DNA of 64,000 bases from Pomphorhynchus laevis (lineage: Eukaryota; Acanthocephala; Palaeacanthocephala; Echinorhynchida; Pomphorhynchidae), in assembly GCA_012934845.2 (NCBI GenBank), contig WNNJ02001629.1, positions 1-64,000 on the forward strand, given 5' to 3'. Position numbers and translations under genes: made by a program. The notes beneath the pieces are model-generated. The model ran no database searches and was not told the origin of the DNA. It saw nothing but the letters and a program-made list of their open reading frames with translations. Positions 55,135 through 64,000 of this stretch are shown here, one piece after another. Each line of letters begins with the position of its first letter. Within the stretch, counting starts at the first letter, position 1.

Positions 55135-56105
55135 GAGGTTATAAAAGATTGTAAGATAATCGAAATTAATACTGGTATAAAACACTATTTCAGTATTAAT
55201 TCTACAAAAGAATATTAGAACAGACAAAAAGATTAAATTTTCAAAATATAAATACATGCGATTTTATTACGCTTTATACAAATCTGGATTTAGTAGATAT
55301 TAAAGAAGCGTTAGTAAAATTAATTAATCTTATATTCGGAAAAAGATATACATATATATGTTATAATAACTATAACGCCTATCTAACAAAAATTAAACCA
55401 TCAAGTAAATATAAATATATGGATAAAATTGAATTAATAGAATCCTTAAATATTTTGATAAATCAAAATTATTTAAAAGTAGGGACATCTATATTTAGAC
55501 AAGTAAAAGGTGTTCCAATGGGTGGTAATAGTAGCCCAATTATAGCTGACTTGTTTTTAAGCTTTATAGAATATGAATTTGTTCATAACTGTGTAAAAAC
55601 TAAATCTAAACTATATAAATATATGAAATATATGTTTCGATACATTGATGATATATGTGTATTTAATTCTAATAATTTTTATTCAATTAGTGAACAAATT
55701 TATCCAGAAAGCCTTATTCTTAACAAAACCAATATTAATGATAAAGAAGGTGTATATCTAGATATGAACATTAAATTAACATTAACTAAAACTACTATTA
55801 ATTTATATCGTAAAGATGACATATTTAAATTTACAAGAAACATATTTTTGCATGAGCATTCATGCATACCATATAATATAAAATATAATACATTAAATAA
55901 TGAAATTTTAAGAATTGCAACAATATGTAATGATATTGGCTTTCTTCAAAATCATTTAAATAATTTAATAGATACATATTTTAAACTAGGTTACTATAAA
56001 AATAACATCAAGCAGAAAATAGTAAAATATATAAATCAACACAATAATATAAAGAATAAATTTAAACTCTTAAGTGGCAAATTTTTATGGATGGATAATA
56101 AATAA
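55135..56105 (+). mobile_element. PLE1, best-preserved RT copy
   Basis: A 5'-truncated PLE1 whose last 228 codons are unbroken. The upstream part (55,150-55,418) encodes INTGIKHYFSINSTK, then KINFQNINTCDF, TLYTNLDLVDIKEALVKLI and RYTYICYNNYNAYLTKIK with one or two breaks. It is followed without a gap by the complete 3' unit. Confidence 0.9.
55419..56105 (+). CDS. PLE1 reverse transcriptase, C-terminal 228 codons
   Basis: Begins MDKIELIESLNILINQ; the Met is internal, since the full protein starts far upstream. Motif B region: TSIFRQVKGVPMGGNSSPII, with ADLFLSFIEYEF. Motif C: YMFRYIDDICVFNSNNF with both aspartates. Then SISEQIYPESLILNKTN, VYLDMNIKLTLTKTTIN and LYRKDDIFKFTRN. The C-terminal extension is NEILRIATICNDIGFLQ and YFKLGYYKNNIKQKIVKYIN, ending FLWMDNK. 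The pattern (R.I.G.PMG.N..P..ADLFL; RY.DD; QIYP..L.LNK.N..D; KRDDFDF; LRIA.I) is that of a PLE RT family known in cnidarians, fish and other animals. No GIY-YIG domain follows. Confidence 0.85.
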   Translation: MDKIELIESLNILINQNYLKVGTSIFRQVKGVPMGGNSSPIIADLFLSFIEYEFVHNCVKTKSKLYKYMKYMFRYIDDICVFNSNNFYSISEQIYPESLILNKTNINDKEGVYLDMNIKLTLTKTTINLYRKDDIFKFTRNIFLHEHSCIPYNIKYNTLNNEILRIATICNDIGFLQNHLNNLIDTYFKLGYYKNNIKQKIVKYINQHNNIKNKFKLLSGKFLWMDNK

Positions 56106-56468
56106 TATACTTTGTATTAGAATAAGATACTAGATAGTTTTATCAGAGGAAATACATCATTAGCATGTATTTGGCCCCGCTGCTATGTTGGGTAGAGGAG
56201 TTAGGGGCCGAAACCTGATAGCATAGCAGTTCCTCCTGATGACCTCTAATTCTTATTCTGATACAACGTCTGTTATTTATTAGTCAATTCATAAAAATGA
56301 CGTTTATTTAAAATTTCAATTTTTTATTTTAACTTGATTTAAATTATAGAAAATCTAAAAACAATTATTTATTTTATTATTTAATTATTAAATTTTGATT
56401 TAGCATTATTATGTTTTGTTTATTTTATAATTATATTAAATACGTAGTCTCAGTTAGCTGATTTCATT
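56106..56468 (+). repeat. PLE1 3' unit, complete reference copy 2
   Basis: Runs from the PLE1 stop to gtctcagttagctgattt. It has the same block order as 45,886-46,250. In PLE sense the four arms are intact: GGCCCC (56,171 area), CTGCTATG, GGGGCC and CATAGCAG, giving two interleaved helices of 6 and 8 bp. Outside them, TAGAGG before the second GGGGCC strand can pair with CCTCTA after TGATGA, and the outer ends (ttgtattagaataag / cttattctgatacaa) are also complementary. This copy is the reference for the others in the window. Confidence 0.9.
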
Positions 56469-56469
56469 T

Positions 56470-58720
56470 TATCTCGAAGGAATCGGTAACTTCTGTAAGG
56501 CAATGCTTATACTCACATCTGATGGAATTTGCGCCTCTACACCGCTGGTAAGAAATAAGCTAGAGATTCTGCATCCGGTAACAGGTACTATGATTAATAA
56601 GATGCCACCAAGGTCCTTACCAATATCAGTAGATTCTAAAACAGTTATGGCTTCTATATTCTCTTTCTCAAATCTACATTTTCGGGATGTTTGAGTTTGC
56701 GCTCTGAACATCTACAGGACATGATATCGGCTGATCATGGAAACATTCTATAGCGTCTTACGAACCTTGTAAATCAGTTGATAGGTGGACTAGCGCATCG
56801 AGATTTATCCGATTTCCGTGCTGGTGCCGACCTGATCGCGCTAAACAAGCAATGTGGGGGTGAACCGACCAAATGCAGTTGGTGAAACGCTCCGTCGTCT
56901 GTGTTCAAAATGTATATGTCAGAAGTTGCGAAAAGAATTTTCCACCACTTTTAACCCTCATCAGGTCAAGGTGTCGACTTCGAACGCATGGAACTCATCA
57001 TTCTATAGGCCAAACTCAAAAGCCACGAGCAAATTAATAATTCGGATTGGTTGACGTACGCATTTTCGTATTTTAGGTCAGGAATCCTTAAATTCACCAT
57101 GGGTAGTCAAACAAGGTGACCCTCTTGTACCCGCCTTGTTCTCGCTTTTAATTAAACGACCATGGATATTATAAATTCAATTGCAGTTATTGAGTTTAAT
57201 AAATTGTACTTGGACGTTGGATTAATCGCTGGGTCGGCACGGTCCATTATCAAAGTATTGTCTCACTTATCTAGTGCATTTGGTAGTGTTAATTTTTCAA
57301 CTCAATTATCAGAAAACTGAGATAATAGGAGAACGGGAAGCTATTCAATTTGTACAATCGTATTTCTCTGAATCTATGGGCTTGAAAGAAACCATGAATT
57401 TTGTTCTATTTGGATCACCAATCGGAAGGCCAGAATTCACTGCTTATCATCTTGAATATATGATTCTGTTGGTATTAACGAAGGATATTGACTTGCTTTC
57501 AGTAATTCCCAATCAGCACATTGTTTACCTACTTTTGTGACACTACGCCGCAGCCCGCCCCCGTATTAACCATTTAATGCGAACAATCGATTCGTATTCT
57601 ATACATTCTGCTTTAAAACAGTTTGATAAAGCCGTAACTAACGTCCTTAACGAAGTGATAGGGATTAGACTAGATTCACGGTCACAAGTTCAAGCAAACC
57701 TTCTATTGCGGATGGGCGAACTTGGAATGCGAAGTTGTCTAGTCCGTTCTGCTGTTGCATATGTAGCCAGCATCGCCAATGTTGCGAGCACCTTGGGTAT
57801 GGATTCGTCTTCTTTCCCGGGATATTCACAAACTTTTGAGACGTTAACCCGCCACTATCCGGAAGAACTCGTTATGGATAACAGTGCTCGCTCAGCAATC
57901 TTATCTCAATTTGGATTATGTACGAAAATTAACCAAGTGTTGCGCTCTCGTATAATTGAAACGTCATTCTCTTTTGACAAATCACGACTCCTAGCTGTAG
58001 GTTGTCTTCACGCAAACGCATGGTTGAAGGCTACACCCTCAAAAATTAACTCGCTGGACACGCCTCCTGCGGAATTTCGTATCTTGATTAAGATGTGACT
58101 GGGAATTCCAATATCAAAAAAACCATATAAATGCAGACGATGCTTTAAAAATACTGACGGTTACGGATTTCACGGTCTTACTTGTCAATTCGGAGGATAC
58201 CGAGGGATACGTCATAATACGACACAGTATTCCATGCAGCCGAGTCATCAGGTTTACATGTTGAGCGTGAAGTTTTGAATCTTGTCATGGGTTTAGAAGA
58301 ACGCCCAGCTGATATCCTCCTACACGGCGATCCACCTTAAGCAATTGACTTCGCTGTTACAAACCCTCAGCAGTCATCCTACTTGAGTAAATTACGCACG
58401 GAGGCTACTTACGCCGCAGAAGAGTACGCAATCCGCGTTAAAGAATGAAAATACCGACATACCATGGAGGAAAATGGTTACATTTTTACCCATGCAGTTG
58501 TTAAGACCTATAGGGGATGGAACGTTGGCGAACTACGTCTTATCCGTAGAATAACGCGCTACTTTGCAGCTCGTTGAAACATCCATTATTCACGGGTAGC
58601 TAAGGAATGATTTCAGCGAATATCGATGGCGCTAATAAGAGGGAATGCCAATGCTCTCCTGAAGATCCTCCCCGATGACGACAACGGCTGGAATGGAGTG
58701 TCTATTAATTGAAGTGAGGA
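56470..58720 (+). mobile_element. B3: RT plus nuclease retroelement of a second type, decayed
   Basis: Frames in order: GIGNFCKAMLILTSDGICAS and NKLEILHPV; NRPNAVGETLRRLCSKCICQ (usual RPIAVGETLRRL..KC); NPHQVKVSTSNAWN; VVKQGDPLVPALFSLLI (motif B); YLDVGLIAGS (motif C, second D lost); then RTIDSYSIHSALKQFDKAVT, LRMGELGMRSCLVRS, LGIPISKKPYKCRRC, ERPADILLHGDPP, AIDFAVTNPQQSSYL and GWNVGELRLIRRITR. RPAD.L and .DF.VT.P are the nuclease-like C-terminus of this RT family. Many frame changes. It starts immediately after a PLE1 3' unit. Confidence 0.75.
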
Positions 58721-58739
58721 TCCTTAGTCTCGACTTTTT

Positions 58740-59860
58740 GCACTGCACCCCTCAACGTTCATTATTGACGGATCCAACCAACAAATATTGCTGCAACAGG
58801 GAAATAAACAGAATTGCATTAGTGAGGAACTAGAAATTTCAAATCTAGTTGGAATAAAGGTACACGCCGTTACCGATAATTTCGGAAATTTTGAATTCCG
58901 TGTGTTGTGCGTGCGATTGACAAGCGACTGTCTAGTAAGTACTTGGATAAAACCGAGGAATACTTGTAGTTTGGATCACAAAATCGGGGAACGTTCAACA
59001 ACGTGACAGCGTACAGAGACCAAAGCAAATATCAAAAAAAAAGATTTTTTCGCTCAGTACAAAATATCTGTGAAAAATATATGTATACAAACTGAGAAAC
59101 CAAGTTTCTTTCTTAACACCGTCACGCGGTCACTCTTTTGCCTCGATATGTTTGTGCTTCATGTCCAAAAGCAACATACCTGCAGCGAGAACCGAAGATG
59201 TAGTCGACAACAAGCCGAATCTATCGACAAGCAATTATCTGATATGATGCGGATAAGATTGGTCAAAACAAGAAAAGTTAAGGAAAATTCGATTTTGCCA
59301 TCATGGCCCGCATGGGAAACATGTTCTTCTAACTAATTTAACCGGCACTGGAGCCGAATAAAATATCGTTCTTCGTTCTATGAAAAATGCAACTCCGAAG
59401 GATTAGCTATAAAGGGCTCGAAGCTTCCAACTATGGCGTCAATGAACAGCGCAAACCAACTTATTGGACAACGGAGACAATCGAGAAATGCGAAAACGTC
59501 GATTAATGCTAGTTACAGAGGGAGAAAACGAATGGGTCGATGTTACGACCATTAATCAGCCCAACGTATCCTGCACATGGTCGGAGAGCCAATTTTTCGA
59601 AGACGGTGCTGAAGATTCAAACATGGGCTCTTCACACGAGAATCTAAGCAGGGAAGATAATTCCCAATCTGTGGATGGTTGTAGCGTTCATGTAGCTGCC
59701 GAGCGTTGTCTACAGCAAAGATATAACCGCGATAAACAAGATGAGGCGGGCACTTCTCTGAATATGGAGTCACGTGAAGACTCAGAATTTGCAAACAACG
59801 AGGGCATCCCTTGCGCTGCTCGTATAGGCGTCGGAATGCATGAAGATTTACATTGACATA
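58740..59860 (+). other. moderately GC-rich block with ORFs of unknown nature
   Basis: About 1.1 kb at 42-47% GC, sharply ending in AT-rich DNA at 59,870. The best frame (59,464-59,856, 130 codons) is acidic and hydrophilic: NEWVDVTTINQPNVSCTWSE, FFEDGAEDSN, SREDNSQSVDG and HVAAERCLQQRYNRDKQDE. A shorter upstream frame (59,070-59,336) reads CLDMFVLHVQKQHTCSENRR and IDKQLSDMMRIRLVKTRK. I recognise no domain. It could be the 3' part of B3, another element or host exons. Confidence 0.3.
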
Positions 59861-59869
59861 ATGGTTAAT

Positions 59870-61500
59870 TCTATTCCTTCTATAGTAATTTTTGTTTTAA
59901 GTTGATGTAAATTATGTAAATTCTTAACAATTTAAAATAAAATATTATTGTATAAAACTATTATTATTCCTTCGTTACTATAAATTTACAAATAAGCAGT
60001 ATTTGTTCCTAAAGATTGCAGGAGCTATCGAAATATTTTGAATTTTTAGAAAAAGCTATTTTCACGTATTCGTTCTTTTAATTTTACCAAACTATAACAA
60101 AATAAGTGAAAATAAAGGTTTGTAAATTTTTATATCAGAAAATATCGAAATTTAATGGTTTGTAAATTTTTGAAATTCACAAAATATTTTGTATTAAAAA
60201 ATTCACTGAATTCAACGTATTTGTCTGTCTTACATAACACGAATTATATATTCGTGAAAATAACTGAATTTAACTGTAAAAATGTTAAAGGGAGAGTTTA
60301 CGATTTGTAAAGAAGTAAAATTTTCTGAATGAAAATGAATTTCCAAAATGAAATAACGGAATAATTTATTTACTAATATAATAAAAGAATACAATTTTAT
60401 ATATTTTATTTTAGTTGTGACAGTTGCATCCACTATCTTCAAGGTTACGTAAATATTTAAGAATGTGTTCGTCACTTCAGCATTTCTATTGTTAACTTGA
60501 GTTCCATATGTGGAAATGCTGAATGACAGATTTAAGTTTGTATGAAAAATTAATATTAACATTTTGTGAATACTTCACTTCTATATAAAAATTCTTAACT
60601 TGAAATCATTATGACTTTAGTGCAAGATATTAAATTGGCATCAAACGCGGAGAATAGAGTAGTTAACAACTTAGTTGTGTTTATAACGAATAAAACAACT
60701 GAAGTAATTTGATATCTAAATTTAAAATATCAATCAATTGAAATTATACAATTTATAATAACTTTTGATTTTGCTCATCTATTATTATGATTCACTAATT
60801 CTGAAATTATAATTTTGCTAATAATCTAAAATCATTTTTAAATAAACAAGAAAATACTGAATTTGTTGAATTTTTAAAAGGTTTCATTATTTATTTAAAA
60901 GTATAAAACAGTTTTTAGGTATTATAATTATTACAAAAATATACATTGTCGCATAAAATATAGGAAAAATGTCAAATCTTTTAAGATTAATGATATTGAT
61001 TCGATAGGCCTGTTGGATATTTTTTATGACCTGATAAATCCCTGTTTATTTCATAATATCAAAATCTGCTTATTTTAATCAGAGAAACTTATTTAATGGT
61101 ATAAAACATTTTCAATACAAATAATTTATTTAAAACTATTTAAAGAATTATAAATTTAAATATAAGTCATCAAAATATTATTCAAATACATTTAAACTCT
61201 TAAATGACAAAATAAAATTTTTATCGATAAATTTCGGCAACTTTTGAATAGACACAAAAGCAATAATAGGCGGCGTGTTGGATCGTTTGGGGGCTCAGAT
61301 CCCACTGGACCTGAGGCCATGAAAGAGAAAGGGAAGATGAAAAAAACGAAGGAAAATTCTGTCATTTTTTCTGAGTTGGTTATGACCTACCTTTTTTATT
61401 CTTGCATGCTATATTTTGGTGTATTTAATAAAGTCTTTATTTATTTATTTAAAAGCAATAAAAATGATGATTCAAAATAGTTTAGAAACAAAACAAAAAT
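59870..61500. other. AT-rich stretch with few features
   Basis: It contains a weak hairpin (ttcagcatttc / gaaatgctgaa, about 60,475-60,530). At 61,250-61,450 a short mixed block gives VGSFGGSDPTGPEAMKEKGK and ends in tatttatttattt, possibly the 3' end of a LINE. Otherwise nothing is seen. Confidence 0.35.
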
Positions 61501-61770
61501 TTAAAATCAATATTTATTAATGTTAGGTGTTTGAATAATAAATTGCTCTAAATATTCAAATTATAATAATAAGGAGATACATCATATGCAAATCTTTAGT
61601 CCAGCTGTTATGTTGAGCTATGGAACTGATGCCGAAACTAGATAATATAGCGGTTAATTCTAATTACATTTTAATTTTTTTCTAATACATAAAATAATAT
61701 TGACGAGTATCTCTGTGCATTACATCACTGTTTGTATTTCCTTCTATAGACTTAGTTAACTGATCTGAGT
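61500..61770 (+). repeat. PLE1 3' unit, diverged copy
   Basis: In PLE sense: ggagatacatcatatgcaa, agtccagctgttatgttgag, gatgccgaaactagataata and tagcggttaattctaatt, then tail and the terminal motif variant agacttagttaactgatctg. Confidence 0.6.
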
Positions 61771-61836
61771 TGTATAATTAATGGATAAAAAAATTATTAA
61801 AAAATAATAATTAATAATTATTAATAAAATGTTTTT

Positions 61837-62030
61837 AGCTTAAACACACAATAAAGTTTCGATTGTTCAACTGATTACTATAAAATATACAAGAGAGATA
61901 TCATACAGGATATATCATACAATCAGATCAAACGATGGTAATCAAATTTACAAGTAGCTTGGAATGACATATCATACTTTATTAAATATCCGATGTTGTC
62001 GTTGTAATGAATCTTACGCAGTATGTAAGA
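61837..62030 (+). mobile_element. LINE-C family 5' end, copy 1
   Basis: A 194-bp block almost identical to 62,457-62,650. Its last bases encode CCRCNESYAVCK, the start of the CXC-like module of LINE-C ORF1, so it is the 5' leader plus the first ORF1 codons. After 62,030 the sequence diverges abruptly into unrelated DNA (62,031-62,240; a short ORF with no known motif). Confidence 0.7.
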
Positions 62031-62244
62031 TGTGTAGTAGATTATCGCCCTTTGGCGCATGGGATACTTTATGAGCAGCTTCAATGGTCATTTAATAACA
62101 CTTCTGTTGTATCAGACGGGTGGATCCCCCAAGGAAATCAGCGTTCGATCGAATACTATAGCTTTAAGACTCGAAACTGGAGTTTTGCAAAAGTGTGCTG
62201 TTTATTAATTTTTGTTCATTTATTAATTTATTCAAATTAAAAAT

Positions 62245-62455
62245 AAAAATCAACTTTTGTGAATTAACTAATAAATAACAGACGTTGTATCAGAATAAGA
62301 ATTAGAGGTCATTAGGAGGAACTGCTATGCTTTCAGGTTTCGGCCCCTATTCCTCGACCCAACATAGCAGCGGGGCCAAATACATGCTAATTATGTATTT
62401 CCTCTGAAATAACTATCTAGTATCTTATTCTAATGCAAAGGATATTATTTATTAT
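62245..62455 (-). repeat. PLE1 3' unit, well-preserved core
   Basis: Contains aataacagacgttgtatcag, ggtcattaggaggaactgct, tttcggcccctattcctcga, acccaacatagcagcggggc and acatgctaattatgtatt. CTGCTATG / CATAGCAG and GGCCCC / GGGGCC are all intact. It lies between the two LINE-C 5' ends. Confidence 0.85.
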
Positions 62456-62456
62456 T

Positions 62457-63880
62457 AGCTTAAACACACAATAAAGTTTCGATTGTTCAACTGATTACTA
62501 TAAAATATACAAGAGAGATATCATGCAGGATATATCATACAATCAGATCAAACGATGGTAATCAAATTTAGAAGTAGCTTTGAATGACATATCATACTTT
62601 ATCAAATATCGGATGCTGTCGTTGTAATGAATCTTACGCAGTATGTAAGACCTGCGCTTGTGTTCGCAGCGGTCAAAACCGTACCAATTGCATTTTATCA
62701 GATATGCTCAAGCAGTGATTTGGATACCACTAACTACTCAATAGATATTTCAGTCGACACATCGATGATCAAGTTGCCAACAGTGATGCAGACGGGCAGC
62801 TCAATCGATTCTTATACGATGCACCTTAGCAGCATTCAGCCGAGCACCAATTTTCATTTGCATCCAACTGATCTTAATACGTTTGTTTCAGGCGAGTTTA
62901 ATATGGTTGATTTCGTAACACTTGATATCAAATGCTCAAGTCCTGTTTGCACTCTGAGAAACTATGTGAAAGCTACTCGTAGCGTCAATAGAGATTTCTT
63001 CCATGCTGGAGTTCTATTGTTGATATTGTTCAGCAAACGCTTATCATCAATTAAATAAGTTGTTGAGTGCTCACGAATCGAAATCGCTGAGTTCACGACA
63101 GAGCTTGGAAACTTGCAGAATAATGCCTTAAAAATAACTTCATCTGATGGTGGATAATCCAGTTTCACTAGATCGCGTACTTTTGCAGGTGTGGTTCGAC
63201 AGAAGGTTGAAATACCTGTTTTCGCAGCCAATCATTTGAACAAGAATCTGACCTCGCTTAAATTCTTGCAAGTATGATAATCAAGCAATTCGTGTAAAGT
63301 AATCATTAGAGGATTACCTGTTTTATCGAATGATTAAGTCTTCGTCAAGAACATTTTCTCTGTGATAGGGATAAATCTATCAATATGTCGATATCTTCGA
63401 CTCTAACTATTTTCAGCTAAACGAACTGATATCCATGGTTGCTGGTTTCAACTGAATAATCGATATCACGTCAAGCACTTTCCCATTGTAGTAAGCTACA
63501 AAATTCATCTAGCTTTTCTAGAGTCTGTATAATTCCTTATCTGTCACCAGTAGAACTTAATGCCCGCAAAGCTCTCAACTTTCATTATAAACACTCAACT
63601 TTCATCTTTTTAACTGTATATAATTATATATAACTGTATATAATAGCTGTATATAATAACTGTATATAACCGTATAATTCCCGATCTGTCACCAGTAGAG
63701 CGTGATGTTTACAAAACTCTTCGTGTCGAACTTAATGAGAAACAAAACACTGACCGTTCCTCCACTTTCATTATACGTAATAATAGGGTTATACGATCTC
63801 GTAAACTGAAAATAAACCTAGACAATAACAACACTGCGAGTTTATACAGCTTCCAATTTGACCATCGAAGCCGTCAAATC
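62457..63880 (+). mobile_element. LINE-C family, 5' end copy 2 with decayed ORF1
   Basis: The 194-bp leader is followed in one frame (62,611-62,709) by CRCNESYAVCKTCACVRSGQ, the CXC-like module, then by DFVTLDIKCSSPVCTL and VKATRSVNRDFF in another frame (62,627-63,058). Near 63,690-63,800 it gives LSPVERDVYKTLRVELNEKQ and FIIRNNRVIR. These match LINE-C ORF1 CCLCNGSNAVCK, YVSLEIGCTQVGCPL, VNRNFF and LSLPEREIQRSLREELHQKR in order. A 65-bp piece of the end is duplicated (63,530 and 63,685 areas). The sequence MNLTQYVR at the start of the longest ORF is an out-of-frame artefact. Confidence 0.75.
63605..63680 (+). repeat. short tandem repeat
   Basis: Imperfect copies of aactgtatataat within the LINE-C ORF1 remnant. 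Confidence 0.7.
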
Positions 63881-63904
63881 CAGTAAACCATCAAGTAATT
63901 CTTC

Positions 63905-63985
63905 AGCAATTCCTTCAGTAAATCATCCAGTAAATCATCCAGTAAATCACTCTGTAAATCCTTCAGTACATAATCAAGTTTATCC
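63905..63985 (+). repeat. 12-bp tandem repeat
   Basis: Imperfect array of aaatcatccagt and variants (two exact, several diverged), at the right edge of the window. Confidence 0.75.
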
Positions 63986-64000
63986 TAAGTAAATTCTTTA

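Noticed and set aside
56171-56250. A hammerhead ribozyme in the PLE1 3' unit (it contains CCGAAACC and CCTGATGACC)
   Set aside because: GAAA lies upstream of CTGATGA, and the bases after CTGATGA (CC) do not pair with those before GAAA (CC), so stem II cannot form even in a permuted layout.
56165-56250. HDV-like ribozyme in the PLE1 3' unit
   Set aside because: The two interleaved helices fit the topology, but I could not find a P3, P1.1 or P4 equivalent or a convincing catalytic cytosine; kept only as a pseudoknot observation.
62627-62700. MNLTQYVR as the start of a protein
   Set aside because: The neighbouring frame encodes the CXC-like cysteine module expected at this place in LINE-C ORF1, so this start is an out-of-frame coincidence shared by both 194-bp copies.
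1-64000. LTR retrotransposon, retrovirus or Polinton
   Set aside because: No protease, integrase, capsid or RNase H motif, and no long terminal direct repeats were seen; all RTs belong to LINE-like or Penelope-like classes.
1-64000. Bacterial or organellar contamination
   Set aside because: No dense ORFs, ribosome-binding sites or rRNA; spliced VWC exons and non-LTR elements point to an animal nuclear genome.

Overview
This 64 kb window looks like a piece of an AT-rich invertebrate nuclear genome. It has spliced host exons with phase-1 introns (one only 48 bp long), several classes of non-LTR retrotransposons, abundant Penelope-like elements (PLEs) and a hammerhead ribozyme. There is no operon structure and no prokaryotic gene content. 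The species cannot be named from the sequence.

Host gene. The only host gene I can support is on the minus strand. Four exons (15,851-16,220; 12,799-13,017; 2,786-2,968; 2,561-2,737) encode a signal peptide and acidic linker, a paired-cysteine segment and two 10-cysteine VWC domains. The order and cysteine spacing resemble CRIM1 / nematode CRM-1, BMP-binding membrane-anchored proteins. The gene continues beyond the left edge. The 9.8 kb intron between the second and third exons is packed with retroelements.

Mobile elements. Six broad groups recur. (1) PLE1 is a PLE with a GGNSSP/YIDD reverse transcriptase (RT), a GIY-YIG nuclease that appears to lie upstream of the RT, and a conserved 3' unit of about 360 bp; the 3' unit occurs at 15 or more sites, often alone. 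(2) PLE2 (47.1-48.2 kb) and PLE3 (44.4-45.6 kb) are other decayed PLEs. (3) RT plus restriction-like-nuclease elements: B1 (4.6-7.1 kb), B2 (8.9-12.3 kb) and a more distant type, B3 (56.5-58.7 kb). (4) LINE-C has a two-ORF layout (27.1-31.4 kb, nested inside a PLE1 copy), with fragments at 7.2-8.15, 51.2-51.8, 61.8 and 62.5-63.9 kb. (5) RTE-type LINEs: one with an unbroken RT (41.3-42.9 kb) and an old decayed one (16.6-18.4 kb). (6) A Rex3/RTE-like LINE with tandem 136-bp repeats upstream (34.6-37.9 kb).

RNA and structure. A canonical type I hammerhead lies at 15,008-15,052, and a broken relative at 24.06-24.29 kb; both sit beside antisense PLE1 remnants. The PLE1 3' unit can form a pseudoknot. 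The window also holds a 496-bp fold-back element with perfect 67-bp arms and many perfect hairpins with very short loops.

The region from 18.4 to 26.7 kb, and much of 49-51 and 59.9-61.5 kb, is AT-rich intron or intergenic DNA with little recognisable content.
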